Part shown: in pieces, positions 1-5,554 of the stretch
How the letters are laid out: each line of letters opens with the position of its first letter
How positions within the stretch are numbered: the stretch's first letter is position 1
NCBI GenBank assembly: GCA_035532275.1
Contig: DATKRG010000098.1
Coordinates: forward strand, 1-5,554
Length of the DNA: 5,554 nt
DNA from: UBA9676 sp035532275
GTDB taxonomy: Bacteria; Actinomycetota; Actinomycetes; Streptosporangiales; Streptosporangiaceae
Reading direction: 5' to 3'
Made by a program: the position numbers and the translations under genes
Notes under the pieces: model-generated
What the model was told of the DNA's origin: nothing
Seen by the model: only the letters and a program-made list of their open reading frames with translations
Database searches by the model: none

Positions 1-1280
1 TGGTTGGCCTCCCAGCCATCAGGAAACTTCGCGGGGACGTTGAGGTGGACCGGCTCGGTGGACGGGTGCGCGTCGAGCAGCTCCGGGATGCCGGCCCGGG
101 CCACCACGACGCAGGCGTGCCGATGGCGGGACGCCAAGACACAGAGCCGCCCCGCCTCCAGGTGGAAGGCGGCCGCGTCCCGCCGCCCCGACAGCGGGTG
201 CAGGACGATCGTCACGTCAAACTCCCGGCCCTGCAGCCGGTTGGCGGTGTCCACGGCGATCCCCGCCAGGCCGGGCCCCATCCCGGCGAGCACCGACCGG
301 ACCGCCTGCGCCTGGTCCCGGTGGGCGGTGCCAATCGCCACCCGGTCCGGCGTGACCGGCCTCCCGGCGGGCGCCTGCTCGGAGTACGCGACCGCACCGC
401 GCTGCAGCAGCCGGGTCGCCACCGCGACGCACGTGAAGACGGCTTGGCTATCGGTGCGAACCGTGTACCCGGCGGGGAGCTCGAAGAGCGCCCAGCCGGA
501 CGTGAGCGCCAGCTCCAGCGCCCCGTCGATGGCGCCGTCGCCGAGCGCCCTGACCGTGAACTCCAGCCGCCGCTCCGCCGGGCCGGCCCCCGCGCGGAAC
601 CCGCCGAATGGGTAGAACGCATCGGACACCACCGCCGCCGCGGGCTCGGGCAGCCGCCACGAGACCGGCAGCCGGTGCACCCCGATGCCCGGGTTGTGGC
701 GCAGCAGGACGGCCACCGCGCTCTGCATCGGGTCCCAGGTCAGGCCGGTCCAGCGGTCGGTCTCGACGGCGGAGAAGGGGTCGAGCTGGCCCGGGTCGCC
801 CACGAACAGGGCCCGGTCGAACCGGCCCGCGAAACGCAGCAGCAGGTCCGAGCGCATCTGGTAGGCCTCGTCCACGATCGCCCACGGCCAGGATGCGTCC
901 TCGGCCAGTAGTGCCCACTTCGCCGCCGTCCCGAGCACGACGGCGCAGCCGGCCAGCGACGACGCCCGGCTGGACATCGTCACCGACCGATGCCGGGTCA
1001 CCCGGGCCGGCGGAAGGTACTCCCGCCCGTGCAGCCTGCCGATGGGCAGCGACGGCTGCGCGCTGGCCAGCCGGTCGGTCAGGTCGTCGACCTGCTCGTT
1101 GGTCTGCGCCACCACCATCACCGGCTCCCCCGCCACGGCAAGCTCGGCCGCCGCACGGACGACCAGGGCCGACTTCCCCGCCCCCGGTGGCGAGTCGACG
1201 ACCACCCCACGTTCGCCGGTCCGGCCGAGATCAGCCAGCACCCGTGCGGCCGCCTGCTCGGAGAGCTCGCCGGGGGTCAC
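1..1280 (-). CDS. SF1B (UPF1/Dna2-like) helicase, C-terminus cut by window edge
   Basis: Minus-strand gene starting at a GTG (1280-1278) that overlaps the stop of the upstream gene as GTGA. A strong GGGAGG (1293-1288) lies 7 bases before it and fixes the start. The frame is open to the left edge: 426 residues are visible, with no stop. Superfamily 1 helicase motifs occur in order: Walker A PPGAGKS near residues 31-37, Walker B VDEAYQ near 136-141 (D137, E138), motif III GDPGQLDP near 161-168, motif IV SWR near 207-209, motif V NRLQGREFD near 347-355 (Q350, R352), and motif VI ASRHR near 383-387 with the likely arginine finger R385. The DEAxQ box and the QGRE signature are typical of the UPF1/Dna2/TM0106 branch (AAA_11/AAA_12), which moves 5' to 3' on single-stranded nucleic acid. 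The usual N-terminal extension before Walker A is almost absent (about 30 residues), and the span between Walker A and B is short. It is the last visible gene of the operon and its true C-terminus probably lies not far outside the window. Confidence 0.9.
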   Translation of the reverse strand, partial: MTPGELSEQAAARVLADLGRTGERGVVVDSPPGAGKSALVVRAAAELAVAGEPVMVVAQTNEQVDDLTDRLASAQPSLPIGRLHGREYLPPARVTRHRSVTMSSRASSLAGCAVVLGTAAKWALLAEDASWPWAIVDEAYQMRSDLLLRFAGRFDRALFVGDPGQLDPFSAVETDRWTGLTWDPMQSAVAVLLRHNPGIGVHRLPVSWRLPEPAAAVVSDAFYPFGGFRAGAGPAERRLEFTVRALGDGAIDGALELALTSGWALFELPAGYTVRTDSQAVFTCVAVATRLLQRGAVAYSEQAPAGRPVTPDRVAIGTAHRDQAQAVRSVLAGMGPGLAGIAVDTANRLQGREFDVTIVLHPLSGRRDAAAFHLEAGRLCVLASRHRHACVVVARAGIPELLDAHPSTEPVHLNVPAKFPDGWEAN

Positions 1281-2785
1281 GACCACACCTCCCGCGCGTC
1301 CTCGTCGGATGGCACGTACGCCGGCGGCGGCCCGCCGTGGGTCCACGGGGTGTCCGCCAGCTCCGGGAAGGCCGGGGGCCGCTGGTAGCCGTCGCTGAAC
1401 GTCGCGTAGCAGACGACCTCCCCGACCTCGGGCACGCTGCCGGGTGCGGCGGCCAGCCCGCGGCCCATGCCGCCCGCCAGCTCCAGCACCACCCGGGTGC
1501 GCCCAGCCCCCGCCGCCGACACCGACAGCACCCGGGCCTCCTGCCGGGGCCTGGCCGGTGAGCTGAGCACCGCGCCCAGATCCAGCAGCACCGGGTCGCT
1601 GGTCTCCATGGTGATGTGCGGGCGCAGCTTGCGCCTCGGCCCGCTGGTGTCCTGGCGGCCGGGCTCGGCGGCCGTCACCGGACCCGCCATGGCCTCGCCG
1701 GACAGCCGGAACTCCGCCATCACCAACGGGTCGTCGAACGCCCGCTGGGCGCTGCACGCCGCGAGCAGCCGCTCCAGGGTGGCAAGCCGCCGGGCGGCGG
1801 CGACCGCGGTGTCCCGGCGCGGCTGTGGCGGCCCGCCCTCCCGGAGGTAGTCGACGTAGCCGGTGAACACGTCCTTGTCCGCGCACCAGCGCATGCCGAC
1901 ATGGCCGCCCGGTGGCAGGCCGCGCAGCAGTTCCACCGCCCGCCACATCAGCCGCCAGGTGGGCAGCAACTGGCTGGCCAGCGCCTGTTCCAGCCGGGTG
2001 CGGACCCGGCCCATGGCTGCGATGTCACCGGCCGCACGTGCCTGGTCATGCGCGGCGATCAGCGGCGCGAGCACCTCGTTGTCGAAGGTCGGGTCGGTGG
2101 CGGGCCCAGCCGGTGGCCAGGTCAGCGGGTCCTCCGCGGCGGCGGCCGCTTCCCACCCGGACAGCCCGTCCGGCGGCTCGATCCAGCCGGCCAGCGCAGC
2201 CAGGTTGAGGTCTTCGGCTGGGCTCTGGCCGCTCGCCCAGTGCCCAGCCAGCGCGTCGGTGGCGGCGAGGAGCAGCGACGAGCCCGGGTACTCGGCACGC
2301 TCGGCGAGGAAGGTCAGCCAGCGGCCCAGCGCCGGCACCCGCTCCGGGACCGGGTACGGTCCCTCCGCCCGCCGGAACCTGGTGGAGCGGCCCAGCAGGC
2401 GCACGAACGCGATCCCGGCCGGGCTGGGCACCAGCAGCTGCGGCGCGTCAGCGAGCCGGGTCCGCGGCTCCCGCCCAGGTCCTCCGGGCACTGCCTCTTC
2501 GGCCCCGAGAAAACCTTCGATATACGGAACGATGACATCGGCGAGCTCGGCTGCGAACGCGAAGCGATCGTCGCGGTTGCGCGGCTGGGACACCACCAGC
2601 AGCGCCGGCGACCGCGGATCATCGCCGGCCATGGCGGCCAGCGGGGCGTTGGCCTCGCCCGCCATCGCCAGCGGGACGACGACCAGCGGCCGGTCGCTGA
2701 CGTGCAGGTGGCGGACGGTGCAGAGGGGCTGGGCGCGGCCCCGTTCCACCGCCAGTGCCCGGGCCAGGGAGGTGAGCGTGCTCAC
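1277..2785 (-). CDS. Uncharacterised 502-residue protein between nuclease and helicase
   Basis: I do not recognise this protein as a named family. It starts at GTG 2785-2783, overlapping the nuclease stop as GTGA, with a modest GAGG four bases upstream; its own TGA overlaps the helicase start. The N-terminal ~180 residues look like an alpha/beta domain with hydrophobic strands (for example PLVVVPLAMAG at 33-43 and ALLVVSQP at 61-68). The middle (about 235-370) is mainly helical, with conspicuous polar and aromatic positions: WRLMWRA at 277-283, RWCADKD at 299-305, PRRD at 322-325 and DDPLV at 351-355. The C-terminal part (about 386-467) reads as a series of beta strands broken by glycines and prolines (RTRVVLELAGGMGRG at 429-443, VPEVGEVVCY at 451-460), followed by a Pro/Gly-rich tail with TPWTHGGPPP. 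No Walker motif, nuclease motif, signal peptide or membrane segment is visible. Coupling on both sides implies a partner of the nuclease and helicase. The beta-rich end might be a barrel that completes the short helicase; that is inference. Confidence 0.85.
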   Translation of the reverse strand: MSTLTSLARALAVERGRAQPLCTVRHLHVSDRPLVVVPLAMAGEANAPLAAMAGDDPRSPALLVVSQPRNRDDRFAFAAELADVIVPYIEGFLGAEEAVPGGPGREPRTRLADAPQLLVPSPAGIAFVRLLGRSTRFRRAEGPYPVPERVPALGRWLTFLAERAEYPGSSLLLAATDALAGHWASGQSPAEDLNLAALAGWIEPPDGLSGWEAAAAAEDPLTWPPAGPATDPTFDNEVLAPLIAAHDQARAAGDIAAMGRVRTRLEQALASQLLPTWRLMWRAVELLRGLPPGGHVGMRWCADKDVFTGYVDYLREGGPPQPRRDTAVAAARRLATLERLLAACSAQRAFDDPLVMAEFRLSGEAMAGPVTAAEPGRQDTSGPRRKLRPHITMETSDPVLLDLGAVLSSPARPRQEARVLSVSAAGAGRTRVVLELAGGMGRGLAAAPGSVPEVGEVVCYATFSDGYQRPPAFPELADTPWTHGGPPPAYVPSDEDAREVWS

Positions 2786-3909
2786 ACCGCCTCACCGAGC
2801 CCTTCCTGGCGCAGCCGGGCGGCGGACCGCAGCACCTGCGCCGCCTCGGCCAGCTCACCCGGGCCGGGGTCGGCCCCGCGGGCCAGGCTCAGCACCGACG
2901 CCACGTGCTCCACACCGCACAGCTCGTCCCGGACCGCGCGGCCCAGCGCTGCCGTGGCGCCCCGAGCCTCGTCCCGGCAGAAGAAGCACATCTCGCAGCT
3001 GGCCAGGCACTCCGGCGCGTACCTGGCCGGCACGGCCCGCACCGCGTCCGCCAGGTCGGCTGCGGGCCGCCGCGGTGTCCCGGCCGGATCGGGATCCAGG
3101 TCGAAGGTGAGCGCTGCCGGCAGCAGGTCCAGCAGTGTGTCGACGCGCTGCAGCCGCGCCAGCTGGCGGCGCAGCACCGTGAGCTGCTTGCGCACGTCCA
3201 GTGCGGCGGCGGTGGGCTGGTTGGCGAAGTTCTCGGGGCAGACCAGGATCACCTCGTCGGCGACCGCGTCCGGCCCGATCCCCAGCTCCGCCAGCAGCTG
3301 CCGCAGCGCGAGCACGTACACGGCGGACTGGATCACCGCGGCGGCCACCTTGTCGCCGTCCGCCTGGCCGTCGATGACCGCGAATGATTTGATCTCGACC
3401 ACGTGGAAGCGGCCGTTCAGCCGGAACGCGATCAGGTCCGGCTCCAGGTAGACCGCCCGGCCGCCCACCTCCAGCCGCAGCAGCGGGTGGTCGAACAGGG
3501 TGCCCGCGTCCCGCCCCGACGCGGCGGTCCGCATCAGCAGGTGCCGGGTCCGGGCATGGCGCAGCTCCCGGCTGGCGTCGCCGCCCACCTCCTCCAGGTT
3601 GTCGTAGGACACCTCGGGGATTGGCAGGCGCAGCTGGTCGCGGAGCAGCCGCAGCAGCTCGGCACAGCCGTTCGCCTTCACCTGCGCTTCGAACGCGTTG
3701 CCGCGGGTGATCGCGAACTGCGACTGGCCGAACCCGGCCGGGAACCCGGCGTGGGCGGCGAGCCGCTGCTTGTCCGCCCCGGCCGCGTCCATGATCGCCC
3801 GGCGGGCACAGCCGGGGTTGCTGCTCAGCGCGGCGATGGTGCGCGCGTTGTGGTTGCGCGGCGGGACCTTGCCCCTGATCCGGTCGAGCCGGGCCTCAGT
3901 GCTGTCCAC
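2782..3909 (-). CDS. Cas4/RecB-like PD-(D/E)XK nuclease with Fe-S-type cysteines
   Basis: This 375-residue protein starts at GTG 3909-3907, supported by GAGGA (3921-3917) seven bases upstream. It carries the motifs of the RecB/Cas4 nuclease fold in order: RGNAFE at 69-74, D158 in YLEPDL, the EIK triad at 172-174 in HVVEIKSF, and QSAVY at 194-198, the QxxxY signature of RecB, AddB and Cas4 nucleases. Cysteines are placed as in the Fe-S members of this group: C34 near the N-terminus (NPGCARR) and a C-terminal cluster C301, C305, C308, C311 (CLASCEMCFFC), which could hold a 4Fe-4S cluster. The expected activity is metal-dependent cutting of single-stranded DNA ends, in the cytoplasm. At motif I a glutamate (E74) stands where Cas4 and RecB usually have histidine. 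No cas1 or cas2 gene or CRISPR array is present, so a role in spacer acquisition is unlikely. It is the first gene of a three-gene coupled operon ending with an SF1B helicase, a pairing that is fused in TM0106-type proteins and in Dna2. The motifs are clear; the exact substrate is unknown. Confidence 0.9.
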   Translation of the reverse strand: MDSTEARLDRIRGKVPPRNHNARTIAALSSNPGCARRAIMDAAGADKQRLAAHAGFPAGFGQSQFAITRGNAFEAQVKANGCAELLRLLRDQLRLPIPEVSYDNLEEVGGDASRELRHARTRHLLMRTAASGRDAGTLFDHPLLRLEVGGRAVYLEPDLIAFRLNGRFHVVEIKSFAVIDGQADGDKVAAAVIQSAVYVLALRQLLAELGIGPDAVADEVILVCPENFANQPTAAALDVRKQLTVLRRQLARLQRVDTLLDLLPAALTFDLDPDPAGTPRRPAADLADAVRAVPARYAPECLASCEMCFFCRDEARGATAALGRAVRDELCGVEHVASVLSLARGADPGPGELAEAAQVLRSAARLRQEGLGEAV

Positions 3910-3953
3910 TGCCTTTTCCTCGCGGCTGCCGTTCGGTCATGACGGTTGAGCGG

Positions 3954-3970
3954 GGCCGCCGGGGGCGGCC
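3954..3970. repeat. Perfect GC hairpin in the gap before the nuclease gene
   Basis: GGCCGCC (3954-3960) and GGCGGCC (3964-3970) are perfect inverted copies around a 3-base loop. The hairpin lies in the 86-base gap between the stop of the coiled-coil gene (3996) and the nuclease start (3909). In minus-strand RNA it would form a strong stem about 45 bases ahead of the nuclease GTG. No T-run follows it on either strand, so it is not a classical intrinsic terminator. It could be a weak terminator, an mRNA processing or stability element, or an attenuator. The rest of the gap shows only the nuclease ribosome binding site. Confidence 0.5.
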
Positions 3971-3995
3971 AGGTAAGAGCGCGGGGTAACGCGAG

Positions 3996-4880
3996 TCAGG
4001 CGCCCACGCCGGCCTGCGGCGCGGCCCGCAGGCGGCTCCCGAACAGCTGCTCGGGGTCGCCGAGCTGCCGCCGGGCGCGGGCAGCGGCAGCTCCGCGCGT
4101 GGCCGTGTCCGCATCAGCATGGATCTCCATCTCGGCGCGCGCCGCCCGCGCCACCGTGGCCGGGTCCACCTCTCCCGCCTGGGCCGACCCGCCTGGGATG
4201 TTGACGGCGAACCGCCACAGCAGCCGCCACGCGGCGGGCCCGGGGCCGGGGATGCGCTGGACACTCTCCGCGATCTGGATGGCAGCGGTCAGATAGTCGA
4301 CGCGCGGGCTGAGCGGGCCGATGACACGCCGCTCCATCGGCCAGGTGGAAACGGCCAGCAGCCCGCGGACGGGCGCGAGCAGATCTGCGGTGAGCGCCGC
4401 ACACAGGTAGTAGGGCCGGGCGAACGGCGCGACCAGGAACGAGCGCTCCTCGTCCCGGCGCAGGCTGGTCAGCCTGGCGGTGGAGATGGCCCCGGCGAAC
4501 AGCGCCTCGTGCACGGCGCTGATCAGCCGCGGCGACGCCGGCACGGTGAGCAGGGTGAGCGCCTGGTGCACCTGTTCGCGCAGCGGCAGCTGCAGGCGTG
4601 GCGGGGCAGCCGGGCCGGCCAGCCCCCGCTCCGCTGAGCCGGCCTGGGCACGCGCGTTTCCCTCCGCCGCACCTGCCAGCAGCCGGCCGTCGCGCGGCCG
4701 CTGCTGCTCCGGTGGCTCCTGCTCCAGCGCCGCAAGGGCGTCATGCCAGGCGCGCTCCGCCTCCCGCAGCCCGCGCCGCAGCTCGCTGGCGCGTTCGCGG
4801 TTCCCGCCGACCAGCGCCTGGCGCACCTGCGCCCGCAGCAGCTCGATCCGCTCTTCCAGCGCCCCGATGGACTCGGCCAT
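3996..4880 (-). CDS. Coiled-coil protein with probable winged-helix core
   Basis: The predicted protein has 294 residues, starting at ATG 4880-4878 and ending at TGA 3998-3996. Residues 1-55 form a heptad-rich charged helix (ALEERIELLRAQVRQAL, then ELRRGLREAERAWHDALAALEQE), a likely dimerising coiled coil. A low-complexity Ala/Gly/Gln/Pro linker (about 56-98) follows. Residues about 99-170 (LREQVHQALTLL, RLISAVHEALFAGAIS, RLTSLRRDEERSF) have the helix-turn-helix plus strand spacing of a winged-helix domain. The rest is mostly helical and ends in an Arg/Ala-rich segment. There are no membrane or secretion signals. The ATG has no Shine-Dalgarno sequence but lies 7 bases after a TANNNT -10 element, which suggests a leaderless message. 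An in-frame TTG at 4916 would add 12 residues, but its GGAGG directly abuts it with no spacing, so I prefer the ATG. It sits divergently from the ATPase gene and upstream of the nuclease operon. A DNA-binding or regulatory role is plausible; I do not know a named family, and the winged-helix call comes from pattern reading only. Confidence 0.8.
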   Translation of the reverse strand: MAESIGALEERIELLRAQVRQALVGGNRERASELRRGLREAERAWHDALAALEQEPPEQQRPRDGRLLAGAAEGNARAQAGSAERGLAGPAAPPRLQLPLREQVHQALTLLTVPASPRLISAVHEALFAGAISTARLTSLRRDEERSFLVAPFARPYYLCAALTADLLAPVRGLLAVSTWPMERRVIGPLSPRVDYLTAAIQIAESVQRIPGPGPAAWRLLWRFAVNIPGGSAQAGEVDPATVARAARAEMEIHADADTATRGAAAARARRQLGDPEQLFGSRLRAAPQAGVGA

Positions 4881-4887
4881 GCCGGCG

Positions 4888-4916
4888 ACTGTATCGCTTC
4901 CAGTCTTTTCCAGCAA
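4888..4916 (-). promoter_or_regulatory. Promoter of the coiled-coil/winged-helix gene, probably leaderless
   Basis: On the minus strand, TACAGT (4893-4888) fits the actinobacterial -10 consensus TANNNT. TTGCTG (4916-4911) lies exactly 17 bases upstream and keeps the TTG of the -35 box. The -10 is 7 bases from ATG 4880, so transcription would begin at or next to the A of the start codon. This fits the absence of a ribosome binding site. The -35 matches only weakly, so the call rests mainly on the -10 position. Confidence 0.5.
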
Positions 4917-4944
4917 CCTCCAGTCGCTCCCTGGGTTACCCGGC

Positions 4945-4980
4945 TACGATCGTCACGGTCGCCGAGAGATCGGAGCACTC
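4945..4980 (+). promoter_or_regulatory. Probable -10 element and leader of the AAA ATPase gene
   Basis: TACGAT at 4945-4950 matches the TANNNT -10 form. A start near 4957 would give a leader of about 24 bases containing GGAG (4972-4975) ahead of ATG 4981. No good -35 box is visible at 16-19 bases upstream, so it may depend on an activator or be an extended -10 type. The 8-base palindrome ACGATCGT (4946-4953) overlaps the -10 and could be an operator half, but it is short. Confidence 0.35.
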
Positions 4981-5430
4981 ATGCAGCCCCATGACGAGCC
5001 CTTGCTGGACCAGGTGTTCAACCGGCTGGCCGGGGACGACGTGCCGGAGCAGACCGCCACGCTGGTCCTCGCCGCCTACGCCGGCGACGGGCAGCTCCGC
5101 GCCGCCCTGGCAGGTGACGACCCCGGTCTGCCGGCACCCGGGGACGACTGCCAGGCGCGCATCGACCCCGTCTACCTGGAGTCAGTGACGCTGGCCGGGT
5201 TCCGCGGCGTCGGGCCGCAGGCAAGTCTCCGGCTGCTGCCAGGTCCGGGCCTGACCCTGGTCGTGGGCCGCAACGGATCGGGGAAGTCCAGCTTCGCAGA
5301 GGCGGCGGAACTGTGCCTGACCGGGAACAGCCCCCGCTGGTCGGAGCAGAGCAGCGTGTTCCGCGAGGGGTGGCGCAACCTGCACCAGGCCTCGCCCTGC
5401 CAGGTCCGGGTCACCGTTGCGAGTCAGTGA
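4981..5430 (+). pseudogene. N-terminal fragment of RecF/SMC-like AAA ATPase
   Basis: ATG 4981 is preceded by GGAG (4972-4975) with a 5-base spacer. The frame gives 149 residues before TGA at 5428, with a second in-frame TGA at 5434. Residues 1-60 form a helical, acidic N-terminal extension. From about residue 64 the RecF/SMC/AAA_23 pattern is clear: YLESVTLAGFRGV (beta strand and the FRG signature), a strand pair ending in LTLVVG, then Walker A GRNGSGKSS at 96-104 and the helix FAEAAELCLTG. Such ATPases normally run to several hundred residues, with a Q-loop, a long coiled coil, an ABC signature (LSxG) and Walker B; none of these are present here. The reading stays family-like to about VRVTVA (near 5420) and then ends, so I regard it as truncated rather than as a small complete protein. 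The remainder may lie beyond the window if an insertion separates the two halves. An intact version would be a DNA-end or DNA-structure-sensing ATPase partnering the divergent genes. A fragment this size could not form the composite ATPase site. Confidence 0.75.
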
Positions 5431-5554
5431 GCATGAGTAGGCTCCTGTCCCGCAGCCGCCAGTTGCCCGGCGGCGGTCCCGGTCTGGCCCGCGTGTGCGG
5501 TGCCGGGTTCCTGTTTCACAGCCCGGTGCCCAGCAGGGCTGGGTCTTACCTGGG
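5421..5554. mobile_element. Possible left end of an IS110-family insertion sequence
   Basis: The ATPase gene loses its family pattern near 5420 and ends in stops, and what follows does not look coding. The stretch contains a candidate CT core dinucleotide (5442-5443, in GGCT) and several hairpins typical of a structured untranslated end. Near the right edge (5538-5553) is a motif resembling, from memory, the target-binding-loop interior of the IS621 bridge RNA. IS110 elements lack terminal inverted repeats, which fits the absence of an obvious one here. No transposase is inside the window, so the call is tentative. The exact boundary could be anywhere between about 5418 and 5445. Confidence 0.3.
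5455..5554 (+). ncRNA. Structured noncoding region, bridge-RNA candidate (partial)
   Basis: Three consecutive stems can be drawn. The first pairs GCCGCC (5455-5460) with GGCGGC (5469-5474) around an 8-base loop. The second pairs CCGGG (5503-5507) with CCCGG (5522-5526). The third pairs CCCAGC (5529-5534) with GCTGGG (5538-5543) around AGG. The second and third stems sit close together. The end of the third stem runs into GGGTCTTACCTGG, which resembles GGGTTCTAACCTG in the IS621 bridge RNA as I remember it. The RNA would extend past the window, so neither its promoter nor its full fold can be judged. GC-rich DNA makes chance hairpins common, which lowers confidence. Confidence 0.25.

Noticed and set aside
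4..911. Long plus-strand open frames opposite the helicase gene
   Set aside because: They are Arg/Pro/Ala/Gly-rich shadow frames typical of GC-rich DNA, without motifs, while the minus-strand frame carries all the helicase motifs in order.
1616..3451. A 611-codon plus-strand open frame across the nuclease and unknown genes
   Set aside because: Its composition is low-complexity and Arg/Ser/Ala-rich; it spans two well-supported minus-strand genes and shows no family pattern.
2782..3909. Nuclease as a CRISPR adaptation Cas4
   Set aside because: No cas1, cas2 or repeat array is in the window, the protein is longer than typical Cas4, and its operon partners are a helicase and an unknown protein.
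3896..3940. A 14-codon leader ORF (ATG 3940) ending inside the nuclease start region
   Set aside because: It has no ribosome binding site of its own and no regulatory residue pattern; such a short frame is expected by chance.
3969..3978. Ten bases CCAGGTAAGA that are the inverted copy of 5544-5553
   Set aside because: A 10-base match between two places in a 5.5 kb window is expected by chance, and the contexts differ.
5433..5554. Open frame from ATG 5433 running to the right edge
   Set aside because: About 40 codons without a stop is ordinary in DNA this GC-rich. The translation is Arg/Ser/Gly/Pro-rich with no motif, and the ATG lacks a good ribosome binding site. It cannot be fully excluded without downstream sequence.
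5493..5554. GTGTGCGG as a group II intron 5' end
   Set aside because: The host frame is already closed by stops at 5428 and 5434, upstream of this point, and the following bases do not give a recognisable domain I start.

Overview
The window is very GC-rich DNA with strong G/C bias in codon third positions, TGA stops on all four genes whose ends are visible, two GTG starts sharing a GTGA with the preceding stop, and one probable leaderless gene. All of this points to a high-GC actinomycete (Actinomycetia). The sequence alone does not give a genus. There is no rRNA, tRNA or CRISPR array.

Layout. Positions 1-3909 (minus strand) hold a tightly packed three-gene operon, transcribed right to left. 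It starts with a Cas4/RecB-like PD-(D/E)XK nuclease with an Fe-S-type cysteine cluster (3909-2782), continues with a 502-residue protein I do not recognise (2785-1277), and ends with an SF1B (UPF1/Dna2-like) DNA/RNA helicase (1280 to beyond the left edge). Both junctions are 4-base GTGA overlaps. An 86-base gap with a perfect GC hairpin (3910-3995) separates this operon from a co-directional upstream gene (4880-3996). That gene encodes a protein with an N-terminal coiled coil and a likely winged-helix core. A 100-base divergent promoter region (4881-4980) follows. Beyond it, on the plus strand, lies the first ~149 codons of a RecF/SMC-type AAA ATPase (4981-5430), which stops soon after its Walker A. 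The last ~125 bases hold no recognisable gene, but contain several hairpins and a short motif resembling the guide-RNA (bridge RNA) region of IS110-family elements. My best, tentative, explanation is that the ATPase gene was cut by an insertion there.

How the genes may work together. Nuclease, unknown protein and helicase look like one machine. The helicase and RecB-like nuclease correspond to activities that are fused in one chain in some bacterial families (TM0106-type) and in eukaryotic Dna2. The middle protein ends in a beta-rich segment that may supply part of the helicase not present in its own chain. The winged-helix/coiled-coil protein and the divergent SMC-like ATPase could add sensing, DNA binding or regulation. 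A DNA repair or anti-phage role is an inference from this composition; nothing in the window proves it, and I could not match the set to a named defence system.
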